Positions 8,901 through 17,148 of a stretch of DNA of 34,948 nucleotides are shown in pieces. Positions within the stretch are counted from its first letter, which is position 1. Each line of letters begins with the position of its first letter. The stretch spans positions 1-34,948 of the forward strand of contig CAZFBZ010000009.1 in assembly GCA_964517345.1 (NCBI GenBank). The letters are read 5' to 3'. The notes under the pieces were generated by a model, which had not been told where the DNA came from, did not search any database, and saw nothing but the letters and a program-made list of their open reading frames with translations. Made by a program: the position numbers and the translations under genes. The stretch comes from DAISLF01 sp964517345 (lineage in GTDB: Bacteria; Patescibacteriota; Gracilibacteria; Peribacterales; Peribacteraceae).

Positions 8901-10247
8901 TCACTTTAACACATGCGGCGAAGCCAGGTACGGGAAGGTGTTCGAGAACGCCTTGTCGTTCGCGTTCACACCATCGCCGAGTGCCGGAGGAACCTTGTCC
9001 TTGTAGCCGTCGACGAGCTTGCCGGCGACCGCCTGGATGGCGATGTCGGTGACGTCATCGGCGAGGCGGCGACCGTTCGGGAAGCCCTGGAGGTCACCTC
9101 CGAAGACACCGAGGTGGCTGACCTTGTCGGCAGCCGTCGGCTTGATGGAGGTGTTGAGGCGCAGCATCTCGGCCGCACGCACGCTCTTGGGCTGGTTGAG
9201 GCCCGGAACGCCCGTCAGGAAGACCGTGACGAGGTCGGTGCGGTTGTCGAGCGGGACATCAAGACCGAGGACGGCCTTGAAGAGACCGGCGAGCTCAGGC
9301 TTGAGGACGACGTCGGCGTAGGCCTTCGTGTCAGCGTCCTTCTCGGGCTTGGAAGCGTTGAAGTAGTCCTTGTACGCGAGCGGGACGACCACCTCGTTGA
9401 CGAGGGGCATACCGAGGCGCGAGACCTGGACCAGCTTGCCGCTCTGGCGGATGGTGCCGTCGGTCTTGAGGACAGGGTGCGAGTAGCGGTAGTTGGCGCT
9501 CCAGACACCGAGGACGCTGTCACCCTTGGTGACGTCGGCCACGGGAACCTGGAAGACGATGGACTGGACGTTTGTGCCGACGAGCGAGTCCTTGCCGCCG
9601 CCGAGGTTCAGAAGGTCGAAGACCTTCAGATCGACGAAGAAGGAGTCATCGCGGGCTCCGGCGAAGAACTTGCCCTTGGCGCCCTTGTCGACAATCGCCT
9701 GGCTGGCGAGCTTGTCGTAATCCGGCTGGCTCTTGGAGCCGATGGCAGGCGGAGCGACTTCACCCGTGGCCACGACGGACTTGGAACCGAGCTGGGACGG
9801 GGTGCCGTTGAACTTGCCGAGCACCTTGTAGGCCGTCCAGTACTGGCGGACGTTGCCGTCAGCGAGGCTGGAGTACGGCTTCGTGTTGTACAGGAAGGTG
9901 CCGCCATTGGTCACCTTGGTCTGGAATTTGAAGGCGTATGTAACGTCCTCCTTTGCGTCGCCATTGGTGTCGACGTGGAAGGCGTAGACAACGCCATCAC
10001 CGAACCGGAAGTAGTTCGGACCCGCACCCGGCAGGCCGAGCGGGTAGTGGTTACCGACGAAAACCACCTTCGAGGAGTCCTCGGGACTCAGGAAGGCGTA
10101 CAGGTCCGTCGCGTCGGCGGCGGGATCCTGGCTGATCATCGGAGCCTCGCGGTGGGAGGAGGCGAAACCGATGGCCGGAGCGAGGACGCTGAGCGCGAGG
10201 GAGATCGCGACCGCGCCCGCACCGGGACGGAGAAATCTGTTCTTCAT
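8901..10247 (-). CDS. Exported DUF4331 family protein
   Basis: 448 aa. The frame can be extended to 10349, but the ATG at 10247 begins a clear signal peptide (basic start, hydrophobic stretch, cleavage near GFASS), and a 28-nt pure pyrimidine tract lies directly before it. The mature protein begins SSHREAPMI, followed by DPAADATDLYAF, VVFVGNHYPL and further DUF4331 blocks including the Asp-rich DTNGDAKEDVTYAFKF. The function of DUF4331 is unknown; members are usually secreted and found in diverse bacteria. It is followed by the TPR lipoprotein gene after 10 bp, so the pair may act together at the envelope (inference). Family assignment is from remembered motifs. Confidence 0.85.
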   Translation of the reverse strand: MKNRFLRPGAGAVAISLALSVLAPAIGFASSHREAPMISQDPAADATDLYAFLSPEDSSKVVFVGNHYPLGLPGAGPNYFRFGDGVVYAFHVDTNGDAKEDVTYAFKFQTKVTNGGTFLYNTKPYSSLADGNVRQYWTAYKVLGKFNGTPSQLGSKSVVATGEVAPPAIGSKSQPDYDKLASQAIVDKGAKGKFFAGARDDSFFVDLKVFDLLNLGGGKDSLVGTNVQSIVFQVPVADVTKGDSVLGVWSANYRYSHPVLKTDGTIRQSGKLVQVSRLGMPLVNEVVVPLAYKDYFNASKPEKDADTKAYADVVLKPELAGLFKAVLGLDVPLDNRTDLVTVFLTGVPGLNQPKSVRAAEMLRLNTSIKPTAADKVSHLGVFGGDLQGFPNGRRLADDVTDIAIQAVAGKLVDGYKDKVPPALGDGVNANDKAFSNTFPYLASPHVLK

Positions 10248-10530
10248 AGAAGAAGAGAGGGGAAAAAAGAAAGGATATTGCTGCCAAGTATGAGGCCGGT
10301 GAGGCCATTTACAATGACCTGGAGCCCGGGATCCGTGGCTTAATCGCAATTTTCACCTGTGGCGTGAACGACGAATCGCAAAAAACATGATGTTGTAACA
10401 CTCCCGCACGCAAGCCGACATTGTAAGTGTTGAGCTGACTGGCCGTCATCTACCCCGGTTGGGACGCATGTCGTCCTCCATTCATTCGGCCGCTCTCTGC
10501 GGCGCGTCTCTCATTTTTTCCCTCTCTTGT

Positions 10531-10791
10531 ATGGATATCCTCTGGTTCCTCCTCATCGGCCTCATCTCGGGCTGGCTCGCCGGCCAGATCACCCGCGGCG
10601 GTGGTTTCGGCATCGTCGGCGACATCGTCGTCGGCATCGTCGGCGCGCTCATCGGCGGATACATTTTCCGTTGGTTCGGCGTTACCGCTTACGGCACGCT
10701 CGGCACCATCATCATGTCCGTGATCGGCGCGGTGATCCTCATCTTCGCTCTCCGCCTCATTCGGGGCCGCAGCATCACGGGCCGTCCGTAA
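10531..10791 (+). CDS. GlsB/YeaQ/YmgE-type small membrane protein
   Basis: 86 aa. The ATG at 10531 is chosen over 10459 because the family begins with its first membrane helix (MDILWFLLIGLISGWLAG) and because an 18/20 pyrimidine tract stands directly before it. Three hydrophobic segments (about 3-20, 27-48, 55-78) with many Gly match the transglycosylase-associated family; GGGFGIVGDIVVGIVGALIG is its hallmark loop and second helix. Members are often induced by stress, but their role is not known. The C-terminal tail is short and basic. Confidence 0.9.
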   Translation: MDILWFLLIGLISGWLAGQITRGGGFGIVGDIVVGIVGALIGGYIFRWFGVTAYGTLGTIIMSVIGAVILIFALRLIRGRSITGRP

Positions 10792-10825
10792 CAGTCGCTG
10801 AACGCCTTATTCCCCCCCCTTTGCC

Positions 10826-11104
10826 ATGAAGAACTCCGCTATCGAATGCGATTCGTTCGTCCTTGATACCTACTGGCGCGCCGATACCGGCAGCTTTCAT
10901 CCCGGAGCCATCACGTTCCGCGGGCGGAAGAAGGTCGATGTCGTCCAGTGGCGCGACAAGAGCTTTACATCCCAGGAAGGTGCCGACTCGTTCGTCCGCA
11001 GCTACTTCGCCCGCCGTGAGATCTCGGAGGCGCCGAGCGAAGGCGTGCTCGTCTCCCGCAACCACGCTGCCGGGTCGATCCGCATGCGGGAATTCATCGC
11101 CTGA
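10826..11104 (+). CDS. Small protein of unknown function
   Basis: 92 aa, soluble, no signal peptide or membrane segment. I do not recognise a family. It is rich in aromatic and charged residues, with segments DTYWRADTGSFHPGAI and KKVDVVQWRDKSFTS. Coding support: the frame is closed by a strong terminator 27 bp after the stop, and a C/T-rich tract precedes the ATG as at neighbouring genes. It lies 34 bp after the YeaQ-type gene on the same strand, so the two may be co-transcribed. Confidence 0.65.
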   Translation: MKNSAIECDSFVLDTYWRADTGSFHPGAITFRGRKKVDVVQWRDKSFTSQEGADSFVRSYFARREISEAPSEGVLVSRNHAAGSIRMREFIA

Positions 11105-11126
11105 TCCCTTTTCCATCTTCCTGTAC

Positions 11127-11157
11127 AAAAGAGGCTCCGTGCGGAGCCTCTTTTTTT
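11127..11157. terminator. Bidirectional rho-independent terminator
   Basis: An 8-bp stem (GAGGCTCC / GGAGCCTC) with a GTGC loop is flanked by AAAA on the left and seven T on the right. It can end both the plus-strand small gene and the minus-strand DUF305 gene. Confidence 0.9.
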
Positions 11158-11174
11158 CAATCCGAATCACACGC

Positions 11175-11732
11175 TCACTGCGCTGCCTTCCACTCAGCCA
11201 GCCAGCCTTTCATCATGTCGATCTCCTTCTGCTGCGCCGCGATGATCTCGGCGGCGAGCGTCTTCACCTCGGCGTGCTTTGCCGACGTCTGGGCAGCCTT
11301 CGCCATGTCGATCGCGCCCTGGTGATGGACGATCATGCCTTCGGTGAAAGCGATATCGAACTCGTCGCCGGTCTTGCCGTCGAGCATCATCACCATCTCG
11401 TCCATCGTCATGTCCTCCATCATCATATCGTCGCGCATCATCGTGCCCATACCGTGGCCCTCGTCCATCATGGATTTTTCCATCATCATGTGCACTCCAG
11501 CCCGGGGAATGCCGAAACGCCAGGCGCTCATCGGGGCCATTGCGAAGGTCAGGAGACATACAACCGCGCCGCCGACGACGAGGATGATGCCCCACATCTT
11601 CAGCTGCTTCTCATTGAGTTTGCGGATGGTCCAGAGCAACAGGAAAAGCACGCCGACGAACAGCGCGAACGCGGCGAGGCCGTGCAGCAGGCCGGCAAGA
11701 ACGAATCCGCTGCCCATTGTTGAGTACATCAT
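11175..11732 (-). CDS. DUF305 membrane protein with Met-rich metal-binding segment
   Basis: 185 aa. Two hydrophobic segments (about 9-34 and 47-66) place the C-terminal domain outside the membrane. Residues 81-116 contain 16 Met among 36 residues plus His81 and His93, typical of Cu(I) or Ag(I) binding. The DUF305 domain follows (about 125-185) with FDIAFTEGMIVHHQGAIDMA, including the His136-His137 pair. DUF305 proteins often sit beside copper or silver resistance genes, and a copper ATPase is encoded 1.5 kb away. It follows the msrB gene after 35 bp on the same strand; a possible -10 (TATACT) lies in that gap. The copper role is inferred from composition and neighbours. Confidence 0.85.
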   Translation of the reverse strand: MMYSTMGSGFVLAGLLHGLAAFALFVGVLFLLLWTIRKLNEKQLKMWGIILVVGGAVVCLLTFAMAPMSAWRFGIPRAGVHMMMEKSMMDEGHGMGTMMRDDMMMEDMTMDEMVMMLDGKTGDEFDIAFTEGMIVHHQGAIDMAKAAQTSAKHAEVKTLAAEIIAAQQKEIDMMKGWLAEWKAAQ

Positions 11733-11767
11733 AGAAATACAGGGGGAAAAACGCCCCCAGTATACTC

Positions 11768-12370
11768 CTACTGGACTTCGTCGGGGATAAACCTCAGCGC
11801 CAGGCCGTTCATGCAGTAGCGCAGGCCCGTGGGCTGCGGCCCGTCATCGAACACATGGCCCAGGTGGCCGCCGCACTTACTGCGGATCTCCGTGCGGACC
11901 AGACCGTCGGATTCGTCGGTCACTTCGACGAGCGCGTCCGCGCTGATCGGCGCCCAGAAGCTCGGCCAGCCGGTGCCGGAATCGTATTTCTGCTCGGACC
12001 GGAAGACGGGCTGGCCGCAATCGGCTGTGACGTAGGTGCCTTTGCGATGCTCGTCGAGGAGGTCGCTGGTGAAAGGACGCTCGGTGCCGGACTGGCGCAG
12101 CACCGCGTACTGGCCGGACGTGAGCTTGGCCTTCCACTCGGCTTCGGTCTTCGGAAGATTCTTCAACACCTCAGCTTCGTTCCAGATCACGGCTGAAGCC
12201 TTTATCGTCACGGATGCCGCGGCGGAGGCGGCTGCAGCCGCTGCCTTGGATGACGCGGGAGCCTCGCGCTTCATGGCTGCAGACTCATCCGGTTTCTGCG
12301 GAACAGGCGTGCAGGCGGAGAGCAGGAGAAGAACAGAGACGAGAGCGAAGGGGCGGCGGAAGGTCATCAT
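11768..12370 (-). CDS. msrB: Peptide-methionine (R)-S-oxide reductase, exported lipoprotein
   Basis: 200 aa from the ATG at 12370, the first of two adjacent Met; the open frame reaches 12478 but only this start gives a proper lipoprotein signal (lipobox LLLSAC, Cys20) and it has a -10 box 9 nt upstream. An Ala-rich linker (about 40-55) leads to the MsrB domain: YDSGTGWPSFWAPI (129-142), GGHLGHVFDDGPQPTG (167-182) and the catalytic RYCMNG (Cys186). It reduces methionine-R-sulfoxide in damaged envelope proteins. Where zinc-binding members have two CxxC pairs, only Cys118 (TADCG) and Cys166 (SKCGG) remain, so structural zinc is probably not bound. It is divergent from the methyltransferase gene and precedes the Met-rich DUF305 gene, a plausible substrate. 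Confidence 0.93.
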   Translation of the reverse strand: MMTFRRPFALVSVLLLLSACTPVPQKPDESAAMKREAPASSKAAAAAASAAASVTIKASAVIWNEAEVLKNLPKTEAEWKAKLTSGQYAVLRQSGTERPFTSDLLDEHRKGTYVTADCGQPVFRSEQKYDSGTGWPSFWAPISADALVEVTDESDGLVRTEIRSKCGGHLGHVFDDGPQPTGLRYCMNGLALRFIPDEVQ

Positions 12371-12379
12371 AGGATACGG

Positions 12380-12415
12380 AGTGTAGCAGCCTCCGGGGGG
12401 TGTTTGCTCTACACT
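12380..12415. promoter_or_regulatory. Divergent leaderless promoters, msrB and methyltransferase
   Basis: Minus strand: TACACT at 12380-12385, 9 nt before the msrB ATG. Plus strand: TACACT at 12410-12415, 6 nt before the methyltransferase ATG. Both spacings place the transcript start at or within a few nt of the start codon. No clear -35 is seen for either. Confidence 0.55.
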
Positions 12416-12421
12416 GTCCGC

Positions 12422-13270
12422 ATGACGTCTTCGTCGTATGCTCTTCTCGATTTCGGCAACGGCATGCGCCTCGAACAATGGGGCCCGTACCGCCTGGCAC
12501 GCCCGGATCCGACGGCCGTTGGCTCACCCAACCATCCGGAGCTGTGGGCGTCGGCCGATGCGACGTACAAAGGAGAGAAGGGGAAAGGAGCCTGGGAGAA
12601 TCTGAACCATGTGCCCGAGCACTGGCCCGTAGAATTCGGGGGTGTGCGGATGGTCGTGCGGCTTGCTCCCTACAAGCACACGGGAGTGTTTCCCGAGCAG
12701 CGGACCAACTGGGATTGGGCCTGCTCGCATACGGGCGATCGCACACTGAACATTCTCAATCTTTTTGCCTACACAGGAGGCGCGACGATGGCGCTCGCGA
12801 CGCGCGGGCACTTCGTCACGCACGTCGATGCGTCCAAGCCTGCGATCGCGTGGGCCAAGGAGAATGCGGCGCTCAACGGGCTTCCCGGCGACGCCGTGCG
12901 CTGGATTCTGGAGGACGCGCCGCTCTTCGTCGCACGCGAGCGCAAGCGCGGCAAAACCTATGATGCGATCATTCTCGATCCGCCGGCGTTCGGTCACTCG
13001 CCGTCCGGCAAGACGTGGCGCATCGAGCGTGACCTGAAGCCGCTGCTGGAGGAGTGCGCGAACATCCTCAGTGCGACGCCCGCGTTCATCGTGCTCAACG
13101 GTTACGCACAGCACGACACACCCGACAGTTTTCATCGTTTGCTGTCCGGTATCCTGCATCAGAAAACCCCGCACACCTTCACCATCGACGCGGCAGAGCT
13201 GACGCTCACAGCCGAGGACGGACGATTGCTTTCTACCGGTATCACGGCGCGGTGCGCGTTTGGGGCGTGA
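12422..13270 (+). CDS. Class I SAM-dependent methyltransferase (RlmI-like core)
   Basis: 282 aa. ATG at 12422 is preferred over the TTG at 12404 because TACACT ends 6 nt before it. The Rossmann motif I is NLFAYTGGATMALATRG, with an acidic motif II residue in HVDASKPAIAWAKENAALNG and the catalytic-region motif LDPPAFGHSPSGKTW. This combination is typical of the COG1092-type enzymes related to the 23S rRNA cytosine methyltransferase RlmI, but no N-terminal PUA domain is present; the N terminus is instead a short beta-rich extension. The substrate is probably rRNA (inference). It is convergent with copA, 21 bp away. Confidence 0.85.
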   Translation: MTSSSYALLDFGNGMRLEQWGPYRLARPDPTAVGSPNHPELWASADATYKGEKGKGAWENLNHVPEHWPVEFGGVRMVVRLAPYKHTGVFPEQRTNWDWACSHTGDRTLNILNLFAYTGGATMALATRGHFVTHVDASKPAIAWAKENAALNGLPGDAVRWILEDAPLFVARERKRGKTYDAIILDPPAFGHSPSGKTWRIERDLKPLLEECANILSATPAFIVLNGYAQHDTPDSFHRLLSGILHQKTPHTFTIDAAELTLTAEDGRLLSTGITARCAFGA

Positions 13271-13291
13271 GCCCGATCCCCATTTTTTGGC

Positions 13292-15637
13292 TCAGTGCTG
13301 GGCTCCCGCGCTTACGCGGATGAACAGGAAGAACGCGGCGGCAAAGAGCAGGGTCATCACGACCGGCGCGATATCGGAGAGCCAGTTGCGCCTGCGGGGA
13401 TCGAAGCCCTTCAGGAGCAGCGAGTTCGTCACCACCGACACCGAGCTGAAGGCCATGGCGAGGCCTGCGAGTTCCGGGCGCAGCACGATGCCCCACTGCG
13501 CGAAGGCGCGCGTGGCGATGGGAATGCCGATGACGTTGAAGAGCAGGGCGAAGAACAGGTTCTGGCCGATCTTCCCCACGGTTGTCCTGCTGAGGTCGAT
13601 TGCCGTCGCCACGTCGCGCAGATCGTTTTTCACCAGGACGATTCCGCCCGTTTCCATCGCGATGTCCGTGCCGGATCCCATCGCAATGCCGAGGTCGGCC
13701 TGGGCGAGCGCCGGGCTGTCGTTGATGCCGTCGCCGACCATCGCCACGCGCTTGCCGCCGGCCTGCAGCTTCTTCACTTCGCCCGCTTTTCCTTCGGGCA
13801 GGACTTCGGCAAGCACGTGCTCAATTCCCGCCTGTCGCGCAATGGCATTGGCCGTGCGCGCATTGTCGCCTGTGATCATGTACACGCCGAGGCCCATTGC
13901 CTTGAGCCGGTTCACGGCGTCGCGCGAGCCGGGCTTGATGATGTCCGCGACCGCAATGATGCCGAGCACGGTTTTGCCATCGGCGAGGAGCACGGCGGTC
14001 TTGCCGGCGTCTTCCAGGTCCTGCATCGGTTTTTCGACATCTGCAAGAGCTGCTCCGGACTGCTTCATCAGCGCCCTGTTGCCCAAAACATATGTGGAAC
14101 CCCCGATGGTTCCCCGGATGCCATGGCCCGGAATTGCCGAGAATCCCGTGACGGTCTCCATTGCGATGCCTCCGGATTGCGCGTGCTTCACGATGCTCGC
14201 GGCCAACGGATGTTCCGAGCCGCGCTCCAGGCTCGCCGCGATGCGCAGAACATCGGACTCTTTCCCGTGCAGCGCGACGACGTCCGTGACGACCGGCTTG
14301 CCCGCGGTGAGCGTGCCGGTCTTGTCGAAGACAATCGCATCAAGCTTGTTCGCCGCCTCAAGCGGTTCGCCGCCGCGGATCAGAATGCCGAGCTGCGCGC
14401 CCCGCCCCGTTGCGACCATGATAGCCGTCGGCGTGGCGAGTCCGAGAGCGCAGGGGCACGCAATCACCAGCACCGATACCATCGAAAGCAGTGCGAACGT
14501 CGGCGACGCGCCGAGTGCAAGCCATGCGATCAGCGTCAGGAGCGCAATGACGATCACCGCCGGAACGAACCAGTTGGACACGCGGTCGGCGAAGTCCTGG
14601 ATGGGCGCCTTGGAGCCCTGGGCCTCCTCCACGAAGCGGATGATCCGTGCGAGCGCCGTCTCGCTGCCCACTTTCTCCGCGCGGAATTCAATCACGCCAT
14701 TGCCGTTCATCGTCGCGCCGAAGACGCGGTCACCGGCGTTCTTCTCCACGGGGATGCTTTCGCCGGTCAGCATGGATTCATCAATCGAGGTGTGGCCCGT
14801 CGTCACGATGCCGTCGACGGGGATCTTCTCTCCCGGACGGACCAGCACAATGTCGCCGGGTTTCACCTCTTCCACCGGTACGTCGATCGTCTTTCCGTCG
14901 CGGATGAGGCGAGCCGTTTTGGCCTGCAGGCTCATCAATTTGCGGATTGCGTCACTCGTGCGGCCCTTTGCGCGCGCTTCCATCCACTTGCCGAGCAGCA
15001 CGAAGGTGATGAGCAGTGCCGCGACTTCAAAATACAGGTCCGGCATTTCGCCGATGACCGTGCCATGCGTGGCGACATGCGCGACAAAATTCCACAGACT
15101 GTAGGCATACGCTGTCGCGGTTCCGATGGCGATGAGGCTGTCCATCCCAAAAGTCAGCATCCGCGCGCTCGACCAGAATCCCCGGAAGAACCCGCGGCCC
15201 AGCCAGAACTGCACCGGCGTGGCGAGGATGAGCGAGACGATTCCCATGAAAGGCATCAGCGCCGCACGCAGGGGACTCGACGGAAAAAACGACAGGACCA
15301 TGAAGCCGAGCATCGGCAGGCTCAGCGCAAGCGCGATAAGAAACTTCGTGCGATAGCCGCTGATCTCCTCTTCCTGGCGCTTGCGGTCGAGCTCGATGCC
15401 GTGTTGATGACCGCCGTGATCGTGGTCATGGCGCACGTCCGCCCCATAGCCTGCGGCTTTCACCGCGTGGACCAGTTGCTCTTCATCCACCGTGGCCGGA
15501 TCAAATGTGATTTGGGCTTTTGCGGCGGCGAGGTTCACGTTCGCATCCTCGACGCCCTTGGTCTTTTTGAGCGTCCTGGTGATGAGCGCGCTGCAGCTGG
15601 CGCAGTGCATGCCGGTGATGGAAAGGGTGGTTTTCAT
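13292..15637 (-). CDS. copA: Copper-translocating P1B-type ATPase
   Basis: 781 aa, complete. An N-terminal heavy-metal-associated domain carries GMHCASC (Cys12, Cys15), followed by a His-rich stretch (about 70-79) that may bind metal. P-type core: TGES (291-294), transmembrane CPC (394-396) that specifies Cu(I), phosphorylation site DKTGT (Asp438), SEHP (His476), and GDGINDSPAL (635-644). About eight transmembrane helices, with one more predicted near the C terminus (about 757-773). It exports Cu(I) using ATP. It starts 28 bp after the stop of the TIG-domain gene on the same strand, so both may share one promoter. No CsoR or CopY regulator gene is seen nearby. The function is well supported by motifs. 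Confidence 0.96.
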   Translation of the reverse strand: MKTTLSITGMHCASCSALITRTLKKTKGVEDANVNLAAAKAQITFDPATVDEEQLVHAVKAAGYGADVRHDHDHGGHQHGIELDRKRQEEEISGYRTKFLIALALSLPMLGFMVLSFFPSSPLRAALMPFMGIVSLILATPVQFWLGRGFFRGFWSSARMLTFGMDSLIAIGTATAYAYSLWNFVAHVATHGTVIGEMPDLYFEVAALLITFVLLGKWMEARAKGRTSDAIRKLMSLQAKTARLIRDGKTIDVPVEEVKPGDIVLVRPGEKIPVDGIVTTGHTSIDESMLTGESIPVEKNAGDRVFGATMNGNGVIEFRAEKVGSETALARIIRFVEEAQGSKAPIQDFADRVSNWFVPAVIVIALLTLIAWLALGASPTFALLSMVSVLVIACPCALGLATPTAIMVATGRGAQLGILIRGGEPLEAANKLDAIVFDKTGTLTAGKPVVTDVVALHGKESDVLRIAASLERGSEHPLAASIVKHAQSGGIAMETVTGFSAIPGHGIRGTIGGSTYVLGNRALMKQSGAALADVEKPMQDLEDAGKTAVLLADGKTVLGIIAVADIIKPGSRDAVNRLKAMGLGVYMITGDNARTANAIARQAGIEHVLAEVLPEGKAGEVKKLQAGGKRVAMVGDGINDSPALAQADLGIAMGSGTDIAMETGGIVLVKNDLRDVATAIDLSRTTVGKIGQNLFFALLFNVIGIPIATRAFAQWGIVLRPELAGLAMAFSSVSVVTNSLLLKGFDPRRRNWLSDIAPVVMTLLFAAAFFLFIRVSAGAQH

Positions 15638-15665
15638 GCGTGCCGGAGGTGCGTCGCGCGCGCGA

Positions 15666-16496
15666 TCAGTGCAGAACCGTATATTCGGCCGTGCTTGTGG
15701 TGGTGCCGAGGGGGGTGGTCACCGTGATCTTTCCCGTCGTCGCACCTGCAGGGACCAACACCTTGATGCCCGACGAGACCGTGGCAAGAATGGCCGTGTC
15801 GGCCGAGCCGAAGGTCACTTTGGTGGCATCGGTCAGATTGTTGCCCAGGATAGTCACGATGGATCCGACTTTTCCCATGGATGGAGTGAAACTCAGGATC
15901 GTGGGCTTAGGAGGCGTTATCGGCAGAAGATTGGGGATGACGGTGAAGCTCTGTGTGCTGACCACCGCGCCGTTCGGAGTGAAGACCGTAATCTTCCCCG
16001 TCTTGGCGCCGATGGGGATCGAGACCTTGATGGCCGTAGCGGTCTTGAAGACCGGCACCGCGTCGACCGTGCCGATGCGTATTTTTTTGACAGTATCCAG
16101 ATGCGTTCCCAGGATAGTCACGACGGAAGTCGTTTTGCCGCTCATGGGCGAGAAGCTCTTGATGGTGGCCAGGGGGAGGGCAGAGGACGACGCTGCGCCG
16201 TCTTCGAGCATGGCCTGGCACAGCATATGGGCTTTGGTCAGCAGATCGTGCGTCGATGCGAAGCGTTGGGCCTGCGCAGCGGAGGCGGTGAGCTCCGTGC
16301 TCATCCCGAGGGCGGTCGCGATAGTCGCGCAGTACGGCTTCATGTCGTCTCCGGGCGTGACGGAGGCGGCACTGGAAGATGAATGGATGATGATCGGCTT
16401 TACGTTGACGGTGCGCGTCAGCGCCGAGGCGCCGGGAGCGGCCGTTGCAAGCAGAACCGACAGGCCGACGAGGAAGGGGGTGTGGAGTGAACGCAT
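15666..16496 (-). CDS. Exported protein with two TIG/IPT domains
   Basis: 276 aa from the ATG at 16496; the open frame continues upstream, but here a signal peptide begins (LHTPFLVGLSVLLATAAPGASA) and a -10 box (TATCAT) ends 6 nt before. After a short Ser run (SSSSAAS) comes a helical segment with two Cys (about 50-100), then two TIG-like beta domains, about 112-190 and 193-276, each opening with SFSP or SFTP and containing VVTILG or IVTILG with a G-K-T-G-K-I-T-V core. TIG domains are Ig-like folds in surface proteins. It precedes copA on the same strand with a 28-bp gap, which could mean a role in metal handling at the envelope, but no metal site is obvious. Confidence 0.85.
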   Translation of the reverse strand: MRSLHTPFLVGLSVLLATAAPGASALTRTVNVKPIIIHSSSSAASVTPGDDMKPYCATIATALGMSTELTASAAQAQRFASTHDLLTKAHMLCQAMLEDGAASSSALPLATIKSFSPMSGKTTSVVTILGTHLDTVKKIRIGTVDAVPVFKTATAIKVSIPIGAKTGKITVFTPNGAVVSTQSFTVIPNLLPITPPKPTILSFTPSMGKVGSIVTILGNNLTDATKVTFGSADTAILATVSSGIKVLVPAGATTGKITVTTPLGTTTSTAEYTVLH

Positions 16497-16519
16497 GTCC
16501 GAATGATACTCCTGCCAGA

Positions 16520-16566
16520 CTCTTCGTGACGGATTTTCCCTCCCATATCCGTCATTTTCACGAGAG
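16520..16566. repeat. Imperfect inverted repeat upstream of the TIG-copA genes
   Basis: The left arm CTCTTCGTGACGGAT (16520-16534) pairs with ATCCGTC (16547-16553) and CACGAGAG (16559-16566), allowing a small bulge. It starts 12 bp upstream of the leaderless -10 box, a good position for an operator. It does not match CopY or CsoR sites that I know. Confidence 0.5.
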
Positions 16567-16780
16567 TACCTTTTGTTGCCGGTGATCCGGACCCCGGCTG
16601 CTTGCCGCGTGCAAACGCCCCCGGACATATCCCGCCGTCGCCCCTGCCGAACTATTCCCAATACTCCTCACAGATGTTGTTTTTCACTCTGCCTGTAGCC
16701 GAGATATCGTCGTCTTTGTGACAGGCGATCTGTGCTTCATGAATATCATCCTGGTCAAAGGATCCAATACGTCATCACAA

Positions 16781-16809
16781 TTGCCTCAAAAGGCGATTTC
16801 TGGTAAAAT
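16781..16809 (+). promoter_or_regulatory. Promoter of the unknown two-gene unit
   Basis: TTGCCT, 17-nt spacer, TAAAAT. The start codon lies 24 nt after the -10 box, so this message has a short A/C-rich leader. Confidence 0.75.
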
Positions 16810-16833
16810 AAAAAGATTTCTACCCACACACAT

Positions 16834-17148
16834 ATGACCGCTGACGCCTTCATCACCGCGGTGAAAGAGATGAACGGTTTGCCCCCGATGCTGGCGAACC
16901 AGCTCATCGCTCTCGCCCCGCGCATGACGGACCAGGAGCGCAGCGACGCTGTCGCGCAGCTCACGCCGATGAATGCTGATATCGAGAAGGACCAGAAGGA
17001 CATTCTGAAGGATCTCGACGAAGGAATGGTCACGCTGAAGAAGGCGGAAAAAACCATTCTGCCCGCCATGCGCAAGGCCGAGTCTCAGAAGGAGGCACAG
17101 AAAGCCGAGTCGCTCTTCGATGATTCCCCCGCCTCCCATGACGCCTAA
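16834..17148 (+). CDS. Small helical protein of unknown function
   Basis: 104 aa, soluble, no signal peptide. Not recognised. The sequence is strongly helical and charged; residues 50-95 (ADIEKDQKDILKDLDEGMV onward) look like a coiled coil. A good promoter stands upstream. Its 3' end overlaps the start of the 721-aa gene by 11 or 29 nt depending on the start used, so the two are probably translationally coupled and may form a complex. Confidence 0.75.
   Translation: MTADAFITAVKEMNGLPPMLANQLIALAPRMTDQERSDAVAQLTPMNADIEKDQKDILKDLDEGMVTLKKAEKTILPAMRKAESQKEAQKAESLFDDSPASHDA

Larger units (their letters stand above)
16497..16833. other. 337-bp divergent intergenic region
   Basis: No gene is seen. 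It holds the TATCAT -10 box of the TIG gene (16503-16508, minus strand), an imperfect inverted repeat at 16520-16566, and the promoter of the plus-strand unit (16781-16809). The middle (about 16570-16780) shows nothing that I can name. Confidence 0.6.

Noticed and set aside
8913..10343. 476-codon open frame on the plus strand
   Set aside because: Exactly antisense to DUF4331, which has a signal peptide and family motifs. The frame's sequence is dominated by Val, Asp, Glu and Arg, as expected from reading high-GC coding DNA backwards.
10248..10349. N-terminal extension of DUF4331 by 34 residues
   Set aside because: It would put a polar, Pro/His-rich segment before a complete signal peptide, and it covers a 28-nt pyrimidine tract that looks like a leader.
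10380..10440. AACACT / AGTGTT inverted arms near two TTGTAA sequences as a promoter-operator
   Set aside because: The arms are only 6 bp and about 23 bp apart, and no -10 box fits. Too weak to call.
15638..15665. A separate copA promoter between the TIG gene and copA
   Set aside because: The 28-bp gap has no convincing -10 or -35. Co-transcription from the TIG promoter is simpler.
13295..15727. 810-codon open frame on the plus strand
   Set aside because: Antisense to copA. The product is rich in Arg, His, Asp and Ala with no recognisable domain, while copA has every P-type ATPase motif.
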